Assembly (NCBI RefSeq): GCF_009650765.1
Contig: NZ_CP045740.1
Location: 7,602,001 to 7,666,000, forward strand
Direction: 5' to 3'
From: Streptomyces sp. SUK 48
Lineage (GTDB): Bacteria > Actinomycetota > Actinomycetes > Streptomycetales > Streptomycetaceae
DNA: 64,000 bases
The notes below the pieces were generated by a model. That model ran no database searches and was not told the DNA's origin. It saw nothing but the letters and a program-made list of their open reading frames with translations. The translations under genes and the position numbers were made by a program. Positions 8,924 through 17,640 of this stretch are shown in pieces. Every line of letters starts with the position of its first letter. Positions within the stretch are counted from its first letter, which is position 1.

Positions 8924-9559
8924 TCATCCCGGGCGCGCCACCCCTTCGGGCGTCGCCGACGGCACCAGGTTGACCACGCCGACGACCCCGTCCAGCCGCC
9001 AGGCCGCGAAACCGGCGCGGGCGATGTCGCCCCGCAGTTCCGCGCCGCCCGCGAGGGTGACGACACCGTCCCGCACGGACACCGTGACGGCCTCCGGCGG
9101 CAGGCCCAGCTCGCCCGACACGATCTCCTCGGACACCTGCCGGCGGATCTCGTCGTCCCCGCGCAGAAAGACCCGGAGCAGGTCACGGCGGGTGACGATG
9201 CCGATCAGCCGGTCCTCCTCGTCCACCACGGGCAGGCGCTCCACGCCGCGCCGCTCCATCAGCCGGGCGGCGTCGGAGACCCGCTGCTCGGGGTGGACGG
9301 TGACGGCGGGCGTCGACATCAGATCGCGTGCCGGTGCCTCCCGTACCGGCTCGTCGGGAGCCTGCGCCCGCCGGGCGGCCCGTTCGCGCACCAGGTCGGA
9401 GGCCGAGACGACGCCGAGCACCTTGTCGTCGTGATCGATCACCGGCAGCCCGCCGATCCCGTACCGGTCCAGCAGCCGGGCCACGGCCGCGGACGACATC
9501 GTCTCCGACGCGGTGACGACATCGCCGGTCATCAACTCGCCGATCGTGCTCTGGTTCAC
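8924..9559 (-). CDS. CBS-pair protein with C-terminal BON domain
   Basis: A 211-residue protein with two CBS domains (about residues 5-60 and 75-135; GIGGLPVIDHDDKVLGVVSA and GVERLPVVDEEDRLIGIVTR) followed by a BON domain (about 145-205; VTVSVRDGVVTLAGGAELRG). CBS pairs bind adenine nucleotides; BON domains are usually linked to membrane or lipid association. The GTG at 9559 is preceded by an excellent GGAGGAAG. It stands back to back with a universal stress gene across a 359-bp region with a DevR-like box, an arrangement typical of actinomycete hypoxia or dormancy regulons. Confidence 0.88.
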   Translation of the reverse strand: MNQSTIGELMTGDVVTASETMSSAAVARLLDRYGIGGLPVIDHDDKVLGVVSASDLVRERAARRAQAPDEPVREAPARDLMSTPAVTVHPEQRVSDAARLMERRGVERLPVVDEEDRLIGIVTRRDLLRVFLRGDDEIRRQVSEEIVSGELGLPPEAVTVSVRDGVVTLAGGAELRGDIARAGFAAWRLDGVVGVVNLVPSATPEGVARPG

Positions 9560-9918
9560 GGCTCTTCCTCCTTCAGGGTGGGCGGGCCCTCTTCGCCGGG
9601 TGGCGGTGGTCTCCCGCCTTCGTGAGCCCGCTCGACGCCCGGCCACGCGCGTCCCCGCCGTCCGTTTCGAGCCGGTACCACCAGCGTGCCGCGTCCCGTG
9701 CCCGGGGCCGAGGGCCGGGCGCCCCCGTGAACGGGACCTTTGGTCCCGTCCCCGGACCCCTTCCGGCTCCGCCGGGGTGCTTTCTCCAGGGGGCACCCGG
9801 CCCCCGGACGGCCCACCCGGCCCACGGGCGCGAGTCCCCCGCAAGAGGCACGCTTGTCGTACGGGAGAGCGCTCGGTGGACGGTGGGAAGCGTCGGGTCG
9901 GATCCGGAGGGACACGTC
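9560..9918. other. 359-bp divergent region between CBS and universal-stress genes
   Basis: No convincing gene. Contains the CBS ribosome site at its left edge, the palindrome at 9731-9749 and a GGAGG (9906-9910) for the universal stress gene. Overlapping open frames have low-complexity products. Confidence 0.6.
9731..9749. promoter_or_regulatory. DevR/OsdR-like palindrome
   Basis: ACGGGACC-TTT-GGTCCCGT is a perfect 8-3-8 palindrome. It resembles the GGGAC-N-GTCCC core of DosR/DevR boxes of Mycobacterium and the OsdR targets of S. coelicolor, which control universal stress genes. It lies 170 bp upstream of the universal stress ATG and about the same distance from the CBS start. Confidence 0.55.
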
Positions 9919-10797
9919 ATGGCTGGTCGTATCGCGGTGGGAGTCGACGGGTCCCCGCAGAGTGTCGCCGCCGCTCACTGGGCCGCGCAGGAGGCGGTGC
10001 GCCGGGGCAGCGAACTGGTCGTGGCGCACGCGTGGGTCACCGATGTGCGGCCGGCACCGCTCGCGACCCGGGACAGCACGGAACGCGGCTGGGCGGAGCG
10101 GGTGCTGCGGGAGGCGGTCGACAGCGTGCGCGCGGCGCATCCGACGCTGGCCGTGACCGGCAGGCTGATCGCCGACTCGCCCGTGCCCGCGCTGCTGTCC
10201 GTGGCCGCCGACACGGACACGCTGGTGGTGGGCACGCTCGGGCTCGGCCGGGCCGCCGGGGTCCTCGTCGGCTCGGTCTCGCTGCGGGTCGCGGGCCGCG
10301 CCCCGTGCCCGGTGGTCCTGGTGCGGGCGGGCCGCTGCGCCGCCGACGAGCATCTGCCGGCCGCTCCCGGACTCGCGCCGGACGAGATCCCGAGCATCCC
10401 CTACCGCGCCGTCGTGCTCGGCCTGGACGTCGACAGCGCGTGCGACGAACCGATCGGGTTCGCCTTCGAGGCCGCCCGGCGCCGCCGCACCGAGCTGCGC
10501 GTGTGCCATGTCCACGAGCCGGACGGCGGCGCCACACCCGAGGGGGCGGCCGCCGCCGAGCACGCCGTCGTCGCGCTGCTGCGGCCCTGGCACGAGAAGT
10601 ACCCGGACGTGTCCGTCGCCACGACCGTCACCGAGGGCCGGGCGGGGGACGGACTCGTGCGGGCCACGGACGGCGCCGGGCTCGTGGTGGTGGGCCGCCG
10701 GATCAGCGGCAGCAGGCTCGGCGAACGCCTCGGCCGGGTCGCCCACGCGGTCGTCCAGCATGCCGAGTGCCCGGTCGCGGTCGTACCGCACGACTGA
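9919..10797 (+). CDS. tandem universal stress protein
   Basis: A 292-residue protein made of two UspA domains (about 3-138 and 158-292). Domain 1 starts RIAVGVDGSPQSVAAAHWAA and ends in the nucleotide-loop region TLVVGTLGLGRAAGVLVGSV. Domain 2 starts YRAVVLGLDVDSA and ends VVVGRRISGSRLGERLGRVA with terminal CPVAVVPHD. The glycine-rich GxxGxxxxGS-like ATP site is clear in domain 1 and more altered in domain 2. ATG 9919 has GGAGG 8 bp upstream. Likely a stress or dormancy protein controlled with the divergent CBS-BON gene. Confidence 0.9.
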   Translation: MAGRIAVGVDGSPQSVAAAHWAAQEAVRRGSELVVAHAWVTDVRPAPLATRDSTERGWAERVLREAVDSVRAAHPTLAVTGRLIADSPVPALLSVAADTDTLVVGTLGLGRAAGVLVGSVSLRVAGRAPCPVVLVRAGRCAADEHLPAAPGLAPDEIPSIPYRAVVLGLDVDSACDEPIGFAFEAARRRRTELRVCHVHEPDGGATPEGAAAAEHAVVALLRPWHEKYPDVSVATTVTEGRAGDGLVRATDGAGLVVVGRRISGSRLGERLGRVAHAVVQHAECPVAVVPHD

Positions 10798-10846
10798 GCG
10801 CGGCGGACAGGCGCATCGAGCGCGCAGGGCAGGAGCCGTATCGAGC

Positions 10847-10940
10847 GGAGAGGGCAGGATTCGAACCTGCGCGGGCCCCGAAGGGCCCGACCGTGAGCTG
10901 TGCTCGCTGGTCCCCGATAAACCACTCCGGGCACCTCTCC
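10847..10940 (-). tRNA. tRNA-like gene with long variable arm and non-canonical anticodon arm (copy 1)
   Basis: Read on the minus strand: 7-bp acceptor stem GGAGAGG/CCTCTCC, TG, a 4-bp D stem CCCG/CGGG with a GG-containing loop, a variable-arm hairpin GGGCCC-TTCG-GGGCCC, and a perfect T arm GCAGG-TTCGAAT-CCTGC. The long variable arm is the serine/leucine class. The anticodon arm is abnormal: 24 nt closed by GACC/GGTC with an inner CGAG/CTCA helix and a 5-nt loop, not the usual 17-nt arm with a 7-nt loop, so no anticodon can be assigned. No CCA is encoded. A second copy at 61698-61792 has the same architecture with compensatory changes in the variable arm, which argues for a conserved RNA and not a random pseudogene. 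Confidence 0.7.
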
Positions 10941-10993
10941 CTGTCGTTCCTGTGACCGGTTCCGGTTTCCCGTCCCGCTCACAGGAACAACAG
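10941..10993 (-). promoter_or_regulatory. leader inverted repeat abutting tRNA-like copy 1
   Basis: Fifteen-nt arms (10941-10955 and 10979-10993) pair at 14 of 15 positions and abut the first base of the tRNA-like gene. A block at 11006-11025 further upstream resembles 61852-61871 upstream of copy 2 (about 14 of 20 identical), consistent with a shared promoter. Confidence 0.5.
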
Positions 10994-11044
10994 TGCCGGC
11001 AGACGCTGACCGCGCGCTGACGCACGGCTGATCCCCGGCGTCCG

Positions 11045-12435
11045 TCAGCGGGCGGCCCGGTGCACCACCTGCCCGCCCGTCACGGTCAACGTCACCGGCG
11101 CGTCCGCGAGTTCGCCGGCGGACGCGCGCACGGGGTCCACGCCCAGCGCGGTCAGGTCGGCGCGGAACCCGGGGGCGATACGGCCGACGATCCCCGACTC
11201 GCCCGCCGCCGCGGCCGCGTGGCTGGTGCAGCCCTCCAGGGCCTGCGACGCCGTCAGGCCCGCGCGGTGCGCGGCGGCTCCCTTGGGACGGCGGGCGGTC
11301 GCCGGCACGGCGCGGGCGTCGAAGTGCGCGATGGGCCAGTCCGAGCCGAGCGCGACGGTGGCGCCCGCGTCCCGCAGATCCCGCAACCGCCAGGCGCGGG
11401 CGGCCCGTTCGCCGCCCAGACGGCGCGACCACTCGTCGCTGCCGTCGTCCCGGGTGTACCCGGTGTGCGGCGGCTGCATGGAGGCGGCCACCCCCAACTC
11501 GGCGAAACGGGGCAGGAGTTCGTCCGGGGCCGTCTCGATGTGCTCGATCCGGTGCGCCCCGCGTCCGCCCGGCCCGAGCGAGGCCACGGTGTCCAGGACG
11601 TGTCGTACGGCGGCGTCCCCGATGGCGTGGGTGGCGGTGCGCACCCCGGCCGTGTGCAGGGTGCGGACGGCCTCCGCGTAGGCGCGCGGGTCCGGCCAGA
11701 AGGCGTCCGTGCCCCGACCGTGGCAGTCGGGATGCTCCAGCCACGCCGTGCCGCCCTCCACGGTGCCGTCCATGAAGAACTTCACCCCGCCGACCAGCCA
11801 GTGCCGGCCGCCCCGCCCCTGGAGCCCGATCAGCTCGCGCAGCGCGTCCGCGTCCGCGCCCGGCATACACCAGGGCGCGAACCGCAGCCGTACCGGCAGG
11901 ACCGTCTCCCGCGCCACCGCCGCCACCAGCTCCAGGTCCCCGCCGTCCATGACATGGGCGCCGGTGAGCCCCGTGGCGGCCATCGCGGACAGCAACTCCA
12001 CCAGTCGCGAACGGCGTTCGGTGTCCGAGGGGCGCGGTGCCACGGCCGTCACCAGGTCCATCGCGGCGTGTTCGACCAGGTGCCCGGTGGGCCGGCCGGA
12101 GGCGTCGCACACCACCTCCGCGCGCTGGTCGAAGGTGCGCGGCCCGGACACTCCGGCGTCGGCGAGGGCGGCGGCGTCGGCGAGGGCGGAGTGGCCGTCG
12201 TACAGGCGCAGGAGCGCGGGGGCGTCGCCGAGCACGTCGGCCACCAGCTCGTGGTGGATCGGGCGGCCCTCGAAGGCGTTGTGGTCCAGGCCGTGCCCGA
12301 GCACCCAGCCCCCGATCCGCGCGGCACCCGCCAACGCGGCGCGCAGACCGGCCAGATCGCGTACGCCCGACAGATCCACGCCGGTCGCCATCTCCAGGCC
12401 CCACACCGGATGGCTGTGGGAGTCGACCAGACCGG
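11045..12435 (-). pseudogene. amidohydrolase (YtcJ-like) lacking its 5' end
   Basis: The frame encodes most of an amidohydrolase-superfamily (Amidohydro_3) metal-dependent hydrolase. Seen are GVKFFMDGTVEGGTAW, the metal histidines in TATHAIGD and GAHRIEHIE, VALGSDWPIAHFDARAV and a C-terminal GRIAPGFRADLTALG. Reading rightward, the protein begins at PPGLVDSHSHPVWGLEMATG, so the N-terminal beta-sandwich residues before the metal-binding DSHSHP are missing. Upstream sequence abruptly becomes the 3' part of a TetR gene on the other strand. The first usable start, GTG 12406, would drop the HSH metal ligands too. I read this as a deletion-truncated pseudogene. Confidence 0.78.
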
Positions 12436-12684
12436 GCGGACGCCGGGTTCGAGCTCGCCGGGATCATGGCGCTGGTCACCGCGCTGGAGAACCTGGTGCT
12501 GGGCTCGGCCCTCGACCTCGCCGCCCCCGAGACGATGTGGGAGCTTCCGGACCGAGCCAGGACGCCCCGTCTCGCCGCCGCCCTCGCCGCCGTGGGCGGC
12601 CACCGGGCCGACCGCGCCTTCGAGGTCGGGCTGGCCGCCTTCATGGCACATGCCCGGACGCTGTCCGGAATCCATGGCTCCTGA
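12436..12684 (+). pseudogene. TetR-family regulator, C-terminal remnant
   Basis: The last 82 codons of a TetR regulator remain: AGFELAGIMALVTALENLVL, GSALDLAAPETMWELPD and a terminal HARTLSGIHGS match TetR C-terminal ligand domains. The DNA-binding half is gone. The remnant starts exactly where the divergent amidohydrolase loses its 5' end, so one deletion removed both 5' ends and the shared promoter region. The longer open frame running left from here is antisense amidohydrolase sequence. Confidence 0.72.
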
Positions 12685-12794
12685 GGGCCCCGAATTTCCC
12701 AGTACCGCAAGTAACATGATCACCTTTGTGACTGGTTGTATCGGCCAGTCAAGTCGGCGCGCCGTTCGGCGTCCTGCCTTTCCCGGAGATGTCC

Positions 12795-12962
12795 ATGTCT
12801 GCTGTCAGTGACGCATTAGAAGACGCCCGTATCCAGTACGAGCAGCACACCCGCGCCTGCCGCCAGTGCCGCGCCGACGCCGCGCCGTGCGCCGTGGCCA
12901 AGCACCTGTGGCGCCTGTTCAACAAGGCCCGCCAGAACCAGTTGCGGTCCACCGAGGTCTGA
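12795..12962 (+). CDS. small cysteine-containing protein of unknown function
   Basis: A 55-residue ORF, too short for most gene finders. It starts MSAVSDALEDARIQYEQHTR, has three cysteines spaced CRQC and PC near residues 22-32, and ends LWRLFNKARQNQLRSTEV. A CCCGGAGAT ribosome site lies 6 bp before the ATG, and the 100 bp upstream are AT-richer than the surroundings, as for a promoter. The cysteine pattern could hold a metal or disulfide. No function can be named. The next gene is convergent, 12 bp away. Confidence 0.6.
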   Translation: MSAVSDALEDARIQYEQHTRACRQCRADAAPCAVAKHLWRLFNKARQNQLRSTEV

Positions 12963-12973
12963 CCGGCACACGG

Positions 12974-14521
12974 TCAACCGCCGTACACCGCACGGGGGTC
13001 GGCGTCGGGCGGCGGCGCGTGCCGGGCGGCCGGGCCGCGCGCGAACATCCGCAGCACGTTCTCCGTGGTGCGGGTGACGAAGAGGCGGGTGCGGGCGTCC
13101 ATCCCGTGATCGCGGCCGAGTTCGCCCGTCCCGGCCAGCAGACCCTCCACCCAGCGCATGGTGCCGGTCGCGAACACGCCCGCCCCGGCGGGGGTGGTGT
13201 AGTACGCCGAGTCGCTGTGGCTCGGCCGGCCCTCGCACACCAGCGGGGAATGCGCGGTGATCTCCAGCGGGCCGGGGGTCGGGGCGCCGGGCGTGACCCG
13301 GTCGTACTCCACGCCCACCAGATGCGCGAAGCCGTCCCCGGCACGCACACCGGTGCCCTCGTACGCCCAGTGCCCGGCCGACCGCACGACGTACGGCGCG
13401 TCGACGGGATAGCCCTCGTAGAGCACACCGGTGAGCGCGGACTCGGGGTCGGCGCCGGGCGCGCTCCGGTAGTCGGTGGTGACCCGGGCCGGCGCGGACG
13501 GATAGGCCGGGTCGGCGCGGTAGTCGCTCTTGTAGCAGACCACCGTACGGTCCCCGGCGCCCTCCCCGGGCTCCAGCCGCACCCGGCGGAAACAGGTGTT
13601 CGCGCCCAGGAAGGCGATGTTCGCGCCGGCGTCCCGGGCGGCGGTGACATGGGCGCGCTGCTCCGGCGTCCAGTACTCGTCGTGCCCCAGACAGACCACC
13701 GCGTGCGCGCCCCGCAGTACCCCGGGGTCCCGGTGGACGTCGGTACCGGTGCTGTACGCGAGCGGGATGCCGAGGCGCTCGGCGAGCACCACCAGCGCCC
13801 GCTCGTACGTCAGGAACTTCTCCGCCCCGGTTCCGTCGTAGGGCCGGTCGAAACTGACCGCGAGGGAGCGGGTGGCGTACGTGCCGTCCGCTCCGGCGTA
13901 CAGGCTGGCGCCGCCCCAGCGGTTGTACGCCTGCCAGGTGGCCGGGGCGTGCAGCAGCACCGTACGGCCCGTGCCGTCGGTGGAGCGGACCACGAACGGG
14001 ATGTACCGCTGATGGCCGGTCTCCGCCTCCAGACGCAGCAGATAGGCGCCCTCCGGCCAGCCGGTGGTGTCCACGGGCAGCGTGAGCGGCCAGTCGGCGC
14101 GCACGGTACGGGTGGCGGCCGGCACCCCGGGGGCGGCCCGCGCCCGCCCCGGTGTCCGGCCCGAGGCCCAGATCCGCCGGGCCCCGGCGCCGCCGTACCA
14201 GCCGATGCGGAACGCCGAGACCCGGAACGCCGCCGCCGTGGTCGACACCCGCAGGCCGAAGGTCTCGCCCGGGGTCACGCTCACCCGGTCCGCGTAGCCG
14301 CTCACCGCGTCCGGGGGACCGGTCGGACCGAGCCGCCAGGCGGTGGTGCCGGGCGCGTCCCGCTCCGACTCCGGCCGCAGCCGGCCCGCCCCGGTCCGGG
14401 ACGGCGCGGCCGTGCACGCGGCGGCCGTACCGAGCCCCGCGCCCGCGCACAGGGCGAGGAACCGCCGCCGCCCGAGCCCGGGGCCGTCCGCCGGGGCACC
14501 GCCGAATCCCGGATGCGTCAC
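12974..14521 (-). CDS. secreted N,N-dimethylformamidase beta-subunit-like protein
   Basis: A 515-residue exported protein. The N-terminus has a Tat signal (LGRRRFLALCAGAGLGTAAA) with a possible lipobox cysteine. The body matches the large domain found in N,N-dimethylformamidase beta-subunit-like proteins: FRIGWYGGAGARRIWASGRT, PATWQAYNRWGGASLY, VCLGHDEYWTPEQRAHVTAA and GANIAFLGANTCFRRVRLEP. Members are mostly uncharacterised and the true substrate is unknown. GTG 14521 is chosen because it puts the Tat motif about 25 residues from the N-terminus. Confidence 0.8.
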   Translation of the reverse strand: MTHPGFGGAPADGPGLGRRRFLALCAGAGLGTAAACTAAPSRTGAGRLRPESERDAPGTTAWRLGPTGPPDAVSGYADRVSVTPGETFGLRVSTTAAAFRVSAFRIGWYGGAGARRIWASGRTPGRARAAPGVPAATRTVRADWPLTLPVDTTGWPEGAYLLRLEAETGHQRYIPFVVRSTDGTGRTVLLHAPATWQAYNRWGGASLYAGADGTYATRSLAVSFDRPYDGTGAEKFLTYERALVVLAERLGIPLAYSTGTDVHRDPGVLRGAHAVVCLGHDEYWTPEQRAHVTAARDAGANIAFLGANTCFRRVRLEPGEGAGDRTVVCYKSDYRADPAYPSAPARVTTDYRSAPGADPESALTGVLYEGYPVDAPYVVRSAGHWAYEGTGVRAGDGFAHLVGVEYDRVTPGAPTPGPLEITAHSPLVCEGRPSHSDSAYYTTPAGAGVFATGTMRWVEGLLAGTGELGRDHGMDARTRLFVTRTTENVLRMFARGPAARHAPPPDADPRAVYGG

Positions 14522-14707
14522 CGCTCCAGCGTCGGGGCGGTCCCGGTGGCGACGCAACCCGTCGGCCGGCGGCGCGCCCCGTCGCCGGACGCGGCACGGG
14601 ACGCGGACCACCTGGAGGGCCGCCCGACCGGGGCGCCGACGGCCCGGCCGACGGGCCCCGCTGCCCGGCCGAGACCGAGTCCGCGACCCGCGAGTGCGCG
14701 GCGGCCG

Positions 14708-15709
14708 CTAGAACGGCGGCTCGTTGAGCAGTTCCAGCAGCCATTCCGCGCTCTGTGCGGCGCCGGGCGCGGGGCGTCCGGGGTCGGGGAACATCCGGCT
14801 CCAGGAGGTGGCGCGGCCCAGGGAGCTGAGCCGCCAGGCGAGGCTCGCGGCCCGGCGCAGCTCGGCGGCCGTGAGACCGGCGCGGGTCCAGGGCTCCAGA
14901 TAGGTGTCCCGTAGCCGGGGCAGCGCCTGCGCGCCGTAGCGTTCCCGCACCTGTTCGCCGGTGACCCGCAGGCTGCAGAACGGGTGGGACACGGCCGCGT
15001 CCCCCCAGTCGAAGAACGTGAACCGGCCGGGCGCCGGGCGGAACAGCTGCCCGTCGTGCAGATCGGCGTGGTCGAGGGTGTCCTCGATGCCGAGGGCGGC
15101 GAGTTCGGCGCACCAGTCCACGAGCCGGGGCCGTACGGCCGCCACCCGGGCGCGTGACCCGGGATCGAGCGCGGTGTTCGCCGCGAGCAGCCGGTCGAAC
15201 ACCTCGGGCAGATCGCGGGTGCGGGCCTTCGGGACGCCCAGCCGCTCCAACTCCCCGGCGTACGGGGTCAGGGCGCGCTGCACGCCCGCGTACTGGCGCA
15301 GCAGGTCCTCCCAGACCTCCGGTCCGACGGGCTCCCGCGCCAGCACCTGCCGGAACAGATCGCCGCCGTCCGGGAGCAGCGACCAGGCGCGCGCCGCGTC
15401 CACGGCCAGCGGCTCCAGTACATGTCCGGGCACCCAGCGGGCCAGCGCGGCGGTCAGCGGGCCCTCGAAGGCGGCGGCCCGCGGGTTCGCCTTGAACCAG
15501 ACCGCCTCCCGGCCCGCCACGGGCACCCGCGCCAGTACCGACCACGGCCGCAGCCGCACCCTGAGCTCCCCGTCCCCGCGCAGACCGCGCTCGGCCAGCC
15601 GCTCCTGGATCCAGCCGAGGGCCGCGGCCCGCCAGGACTCCTGCTCCCAGGGCGTCACCGCGTCCGGGAAGGCGCCCCGGTCCACCGTCATCGAGATCTC
15701 GCTGTGCAT
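14708..15709 (-). CDS. aminoglycoside phosphotransferase-family kinase
   Basis: A 333-residue APH-fold kinase-like protein. Visible features are an N-lobe with VWFKANPRAAAFEG (nucleotide-binding lysine), the catalytic loop LDHADLHDGQLFRPAPG (Brenner-type HxDxxxxQ) and the metal motif FTFFDWGDAAVSHP. This family phosphorylates small metabolites or antibiotics; the substrate cannot be told. ATG 15709 is taken; ATG 15691 is an alternative with a slightly better ribosome site. A strong hairpin lies behind the next gene upstream, so this gene should have its own promoter. Confidence 0.8.
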   Translation of the reverse strand: MHSEISMTVDRGAFPDAVTPWEQESWRAAALGWIQERLAERGLRGDGELRVRLRPWSVLARVPVAGREAVWFKANPRAAAFEGPLTAALARWVPGHVLEPLAVDAARAWSLLPDGGDLFRQVLAREPVGPEVWEDLLRQYAGVQRALTPYAGELERLGVPKARTRDLPEVFDRLLAANTALDPGSRARVAAVRPRLVDWCAELAALGIEDTLDHADLHDGQLFRPAPGRFTFFDWGDAAVSHPFCSLRVTGEQVRERYGAQALPRLRDTYLEPWTRAGLTAAELRRAASLAWRLSSLGRATSWSRMFPDPGRPAPGAAQSAEWLLELLNEPPF

Positions 15710-15765
15710 CCCGCCATCCCAGCAGCAGGGCCACGGCGCCGACCAACGGTTTTCCGCGCGGACAC

Positions 15766-15800
15766 GGGTGTGCCCCCGGCCGACGGCCGGGGGCACACCT
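15766..15800. terminator. strong hairpin between phosphotransferase and phosphoesterase genes
   Basis: A 15-bp perfect stem plus a terminal G-U pair (15766-15781 with 15785-15800) and a 3-nt loop, 17 bp past the phosphoesterase stop. Clear intrinsic terminator for that leftward gene. Confidence 0.85.
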
Positions 15801-15816
15801 GGGGAACCCGCTGTCG

Positions 15817-17640
15817 TCAGGCCCGCTGACGGCGGCGCATCGTGAAGTACGTGCCCGTCAGACCGGCGGCCAGCAGGGCGCCGGCGCCGAGGCCGACCGG
15901 GAGGGCCGGGAAGGACGCGTCCGAGGTGTCGGCCGCGTTCTGCAGGGCGGGGCCCGGGGTGATGCTGGTGTGCACCGGGGCGATGTGCCGGATCGGGCCG
16001 ACGGACTTCACGGAACCGTCGGTGTTCAGCAGCACCTGCCTGCCGTTCGGGTGCCGGAAGTCGAACATCCCGCCGAGCGAGCCCGCCGTGGCGTCGAAGG
16101 AGGCGTCACCGATGCGGCCGGTGCGCCAGTTGTCCTCGATGAAGCGGGTGATGGACGCCTGGTCGGTCAGCGTGTGGTCGACCTTGTTCACCTTGCTGTA
16201 GGGCGAGATGACCAGCAGCGGCTGACGGGTGCCGGGACCGCAGCGGTCCGCGTAGCCGCCGGCCGCCTTCGGGCCGCTCTGGCAGGCCGGGCTGTCGACG
16301 GTCCTGCCGTTGGAGCCGACCGAGGTGTCGGTCGAGCCGTTGCGCGGGGCGACGAACGCGTGGTCGTACCAGCCGTCGGAGTCGTCGTAGGCGACCACGA
16401 TCGCGGTGGACCTCCACTGCGGCGAGCTCTGGATGGCGTTGATCTCACCGACCAGGAAGTGCTGCTCGTCGATCGGGTCCGAGTACCCGGCGTGGCCGTC
16501 CTGGTACTCGCCGGCCTTGAGGAAGCTGACGGCCGGGAGGTGGCCCGCCTGGAGCGCGGCGGAGAAATCGGTCAGGTCGTAGTTGTGGTTGGCCTGACCG
16601 TCGTGGCCGATCTCGGAGACGGAACTCGGCGGCAGGTGGTGCGGGTTGGCCGTCGACTTGTAGTACGAGAACGGGTTGTGGTGCGGGCTGTAGTCCACCG
16701 CGGCCGCGCCGCCCACGTTGTTGTGCGTGGTGTCGCACTTCGCGTGGGAGCCGGACTGGCCGTCCCACGCGGTCGACGGACGGAAGCCGCCCTGGAACCA
16801 GCCCCAGGAGACCTTCTTGGCGTTGAGCAGGTCACCGACGTTCCTGCCCTGCATCGAGGCCAGCGCGTTGCCGCTCGTGTGGTCCTTGTCGGAGCAGTCG
16901 TCCCAGGCCGGGTCGGGGTCGTTGACGACCGTGCCGACACCATGGGCGTCAGGGGACTGGACCGCGTACGCGTCCGGCTTGGCGGTCTGCTCGCCGGTCG
17001 CCGGGTCGATGGAGACCACGCCGTGCGTGTTGCCGGAGGCCAGGTTGAGCGCACCGGGGGTGGACGGCCCGTAGTTGGAGCTGTAGGCGCGGTCGCTCAG
17101 CGTGTAGTGCTGGGCGTAGTTCCACAGCGCGGTGACGGTGTTGCCGTCGTAGTAGTCCATCGCCAGGCCCGGCTCGCCGAACAGGCCGCCGCTGCACTTG
17201 TCGACCTCGGTGTTCTGCACGAACTGGTCGGCCTTGCCGCCGTTGTAGGCGTACTGCTCCGGGCCGTAGGAGTGGTTCTGGTCGCAGGTCAGGGCCTGGG
17301 ACGGGGACAGCCGCTTGGGCGCGTACTGGTTCGGGTTGTGCTCCAGCAGCCCGGCGTTGGCGAGGGTGTCGATGTCCTTCGGGGTGTGCCTCGACGCCGT
17401 GAACGTGGTGCCGTCGGTGTTGGCGGCCTTCGGGTACGTGGCGAAGTAGTGGTCGAAGGAGATGTTCTCGTCGAAGAGCACGACGACATGCTTGATCGGC
17501 GTCGCGGTCGACGAGGCCCCGTGACCGTGGGCCGACGTCGCCGCCCACCCGGGCGCGTTGCTGCCGAGCGCGGTGAGCGCCGCGACTCCCGCGAGCGCGC
17601 CCAGGCTGCGCATCGCGGCTCGTCTTCCTCTGCTGGCCAT
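15817..17640 (-). CDS. secreted or cell-wall phosphoesterase (phospholipase C/acid phosphatase family)
   Basis: A 607-residue member of the phosphoesterase family (PF04185) that includes bacterial phospholipase C and acid phosphatase AcpA. A signal peptide ends near residue 35 (ALTALGSNAPGWA). The active-site start HVVVLFDENISFDHYFATYP carries the metal and nucleophile-region ENxSFDHYF motif. Later come AIVVAYDDSDGWYDHAF and PLLVISPYSKVNKVDHTL. The C-terminus is a transmembrane helix followed by TMRRRQRA, suggesting anchoring to the cell surface. GTTCACC-like repeats in the 240 bp upstream could be PhoP sites, but they are weak. Confidence 0.88.
   Translation of the reverse strand: MASRGRRAAMRSLGALAGVAALTALGSNAPGWAATSAHGHGASSTATPIKHVVVLFDENISFDHYFATYPKAANTDGTTFTASRHTPKDIDTLANAGLLEHNPNQYAPKRLSPSQALTCDQNHSYGPEQYAYNGGKADQFVQNTEVDKCSGGLFGEPGLAMDYYDGNTVTALWNYAQHYTLSDRAYSSNYGPSTPGALNLASGNTHGVVSIDPATGEQTAKPDAYAVQSPDAHGVGTVVNDPDPAWDDCSDKDHTSGNALASMQGRNVGDLLNAKKVSWGWFQGGFRPSTAWDGQSGSHAKCDTTHNNVGGAAAVDYSPHHNPFSYYKSTANPHHLPPSSVSEIGHDGQANHNYDLTDFSAALQAGHLPAVSFLKAGEYQDGHAGYSDPIDEQHFLVGEINAIQSSPQWRSTAIVVAYDDSDGWYDHAFVAPRNGSTDTSVGSNGRTVDSPACQSGPKAAGGYADRCGPGTRQPLLVISPYSKVNKVDHTLTDQASITRFIEDNWRTGRIGDASFDATAGSLGGMFDFRHPNGRQVLLNTDGSVKSVGPIRHIAPVHTSITPGPALQNAADTSDASFPALPVGLGAGALLAAGLTGTYFTMRRRQRA

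Noticed and set aside
10401..12710. Long minus frame across tRNA-like copy 1 and the amidohydrolase
   Set aside because: Its translation in the tRNA region is typical tRNA read-through (RRFESCPL); codon use elsewhere is poor and the true amidohydrolase frame differs.
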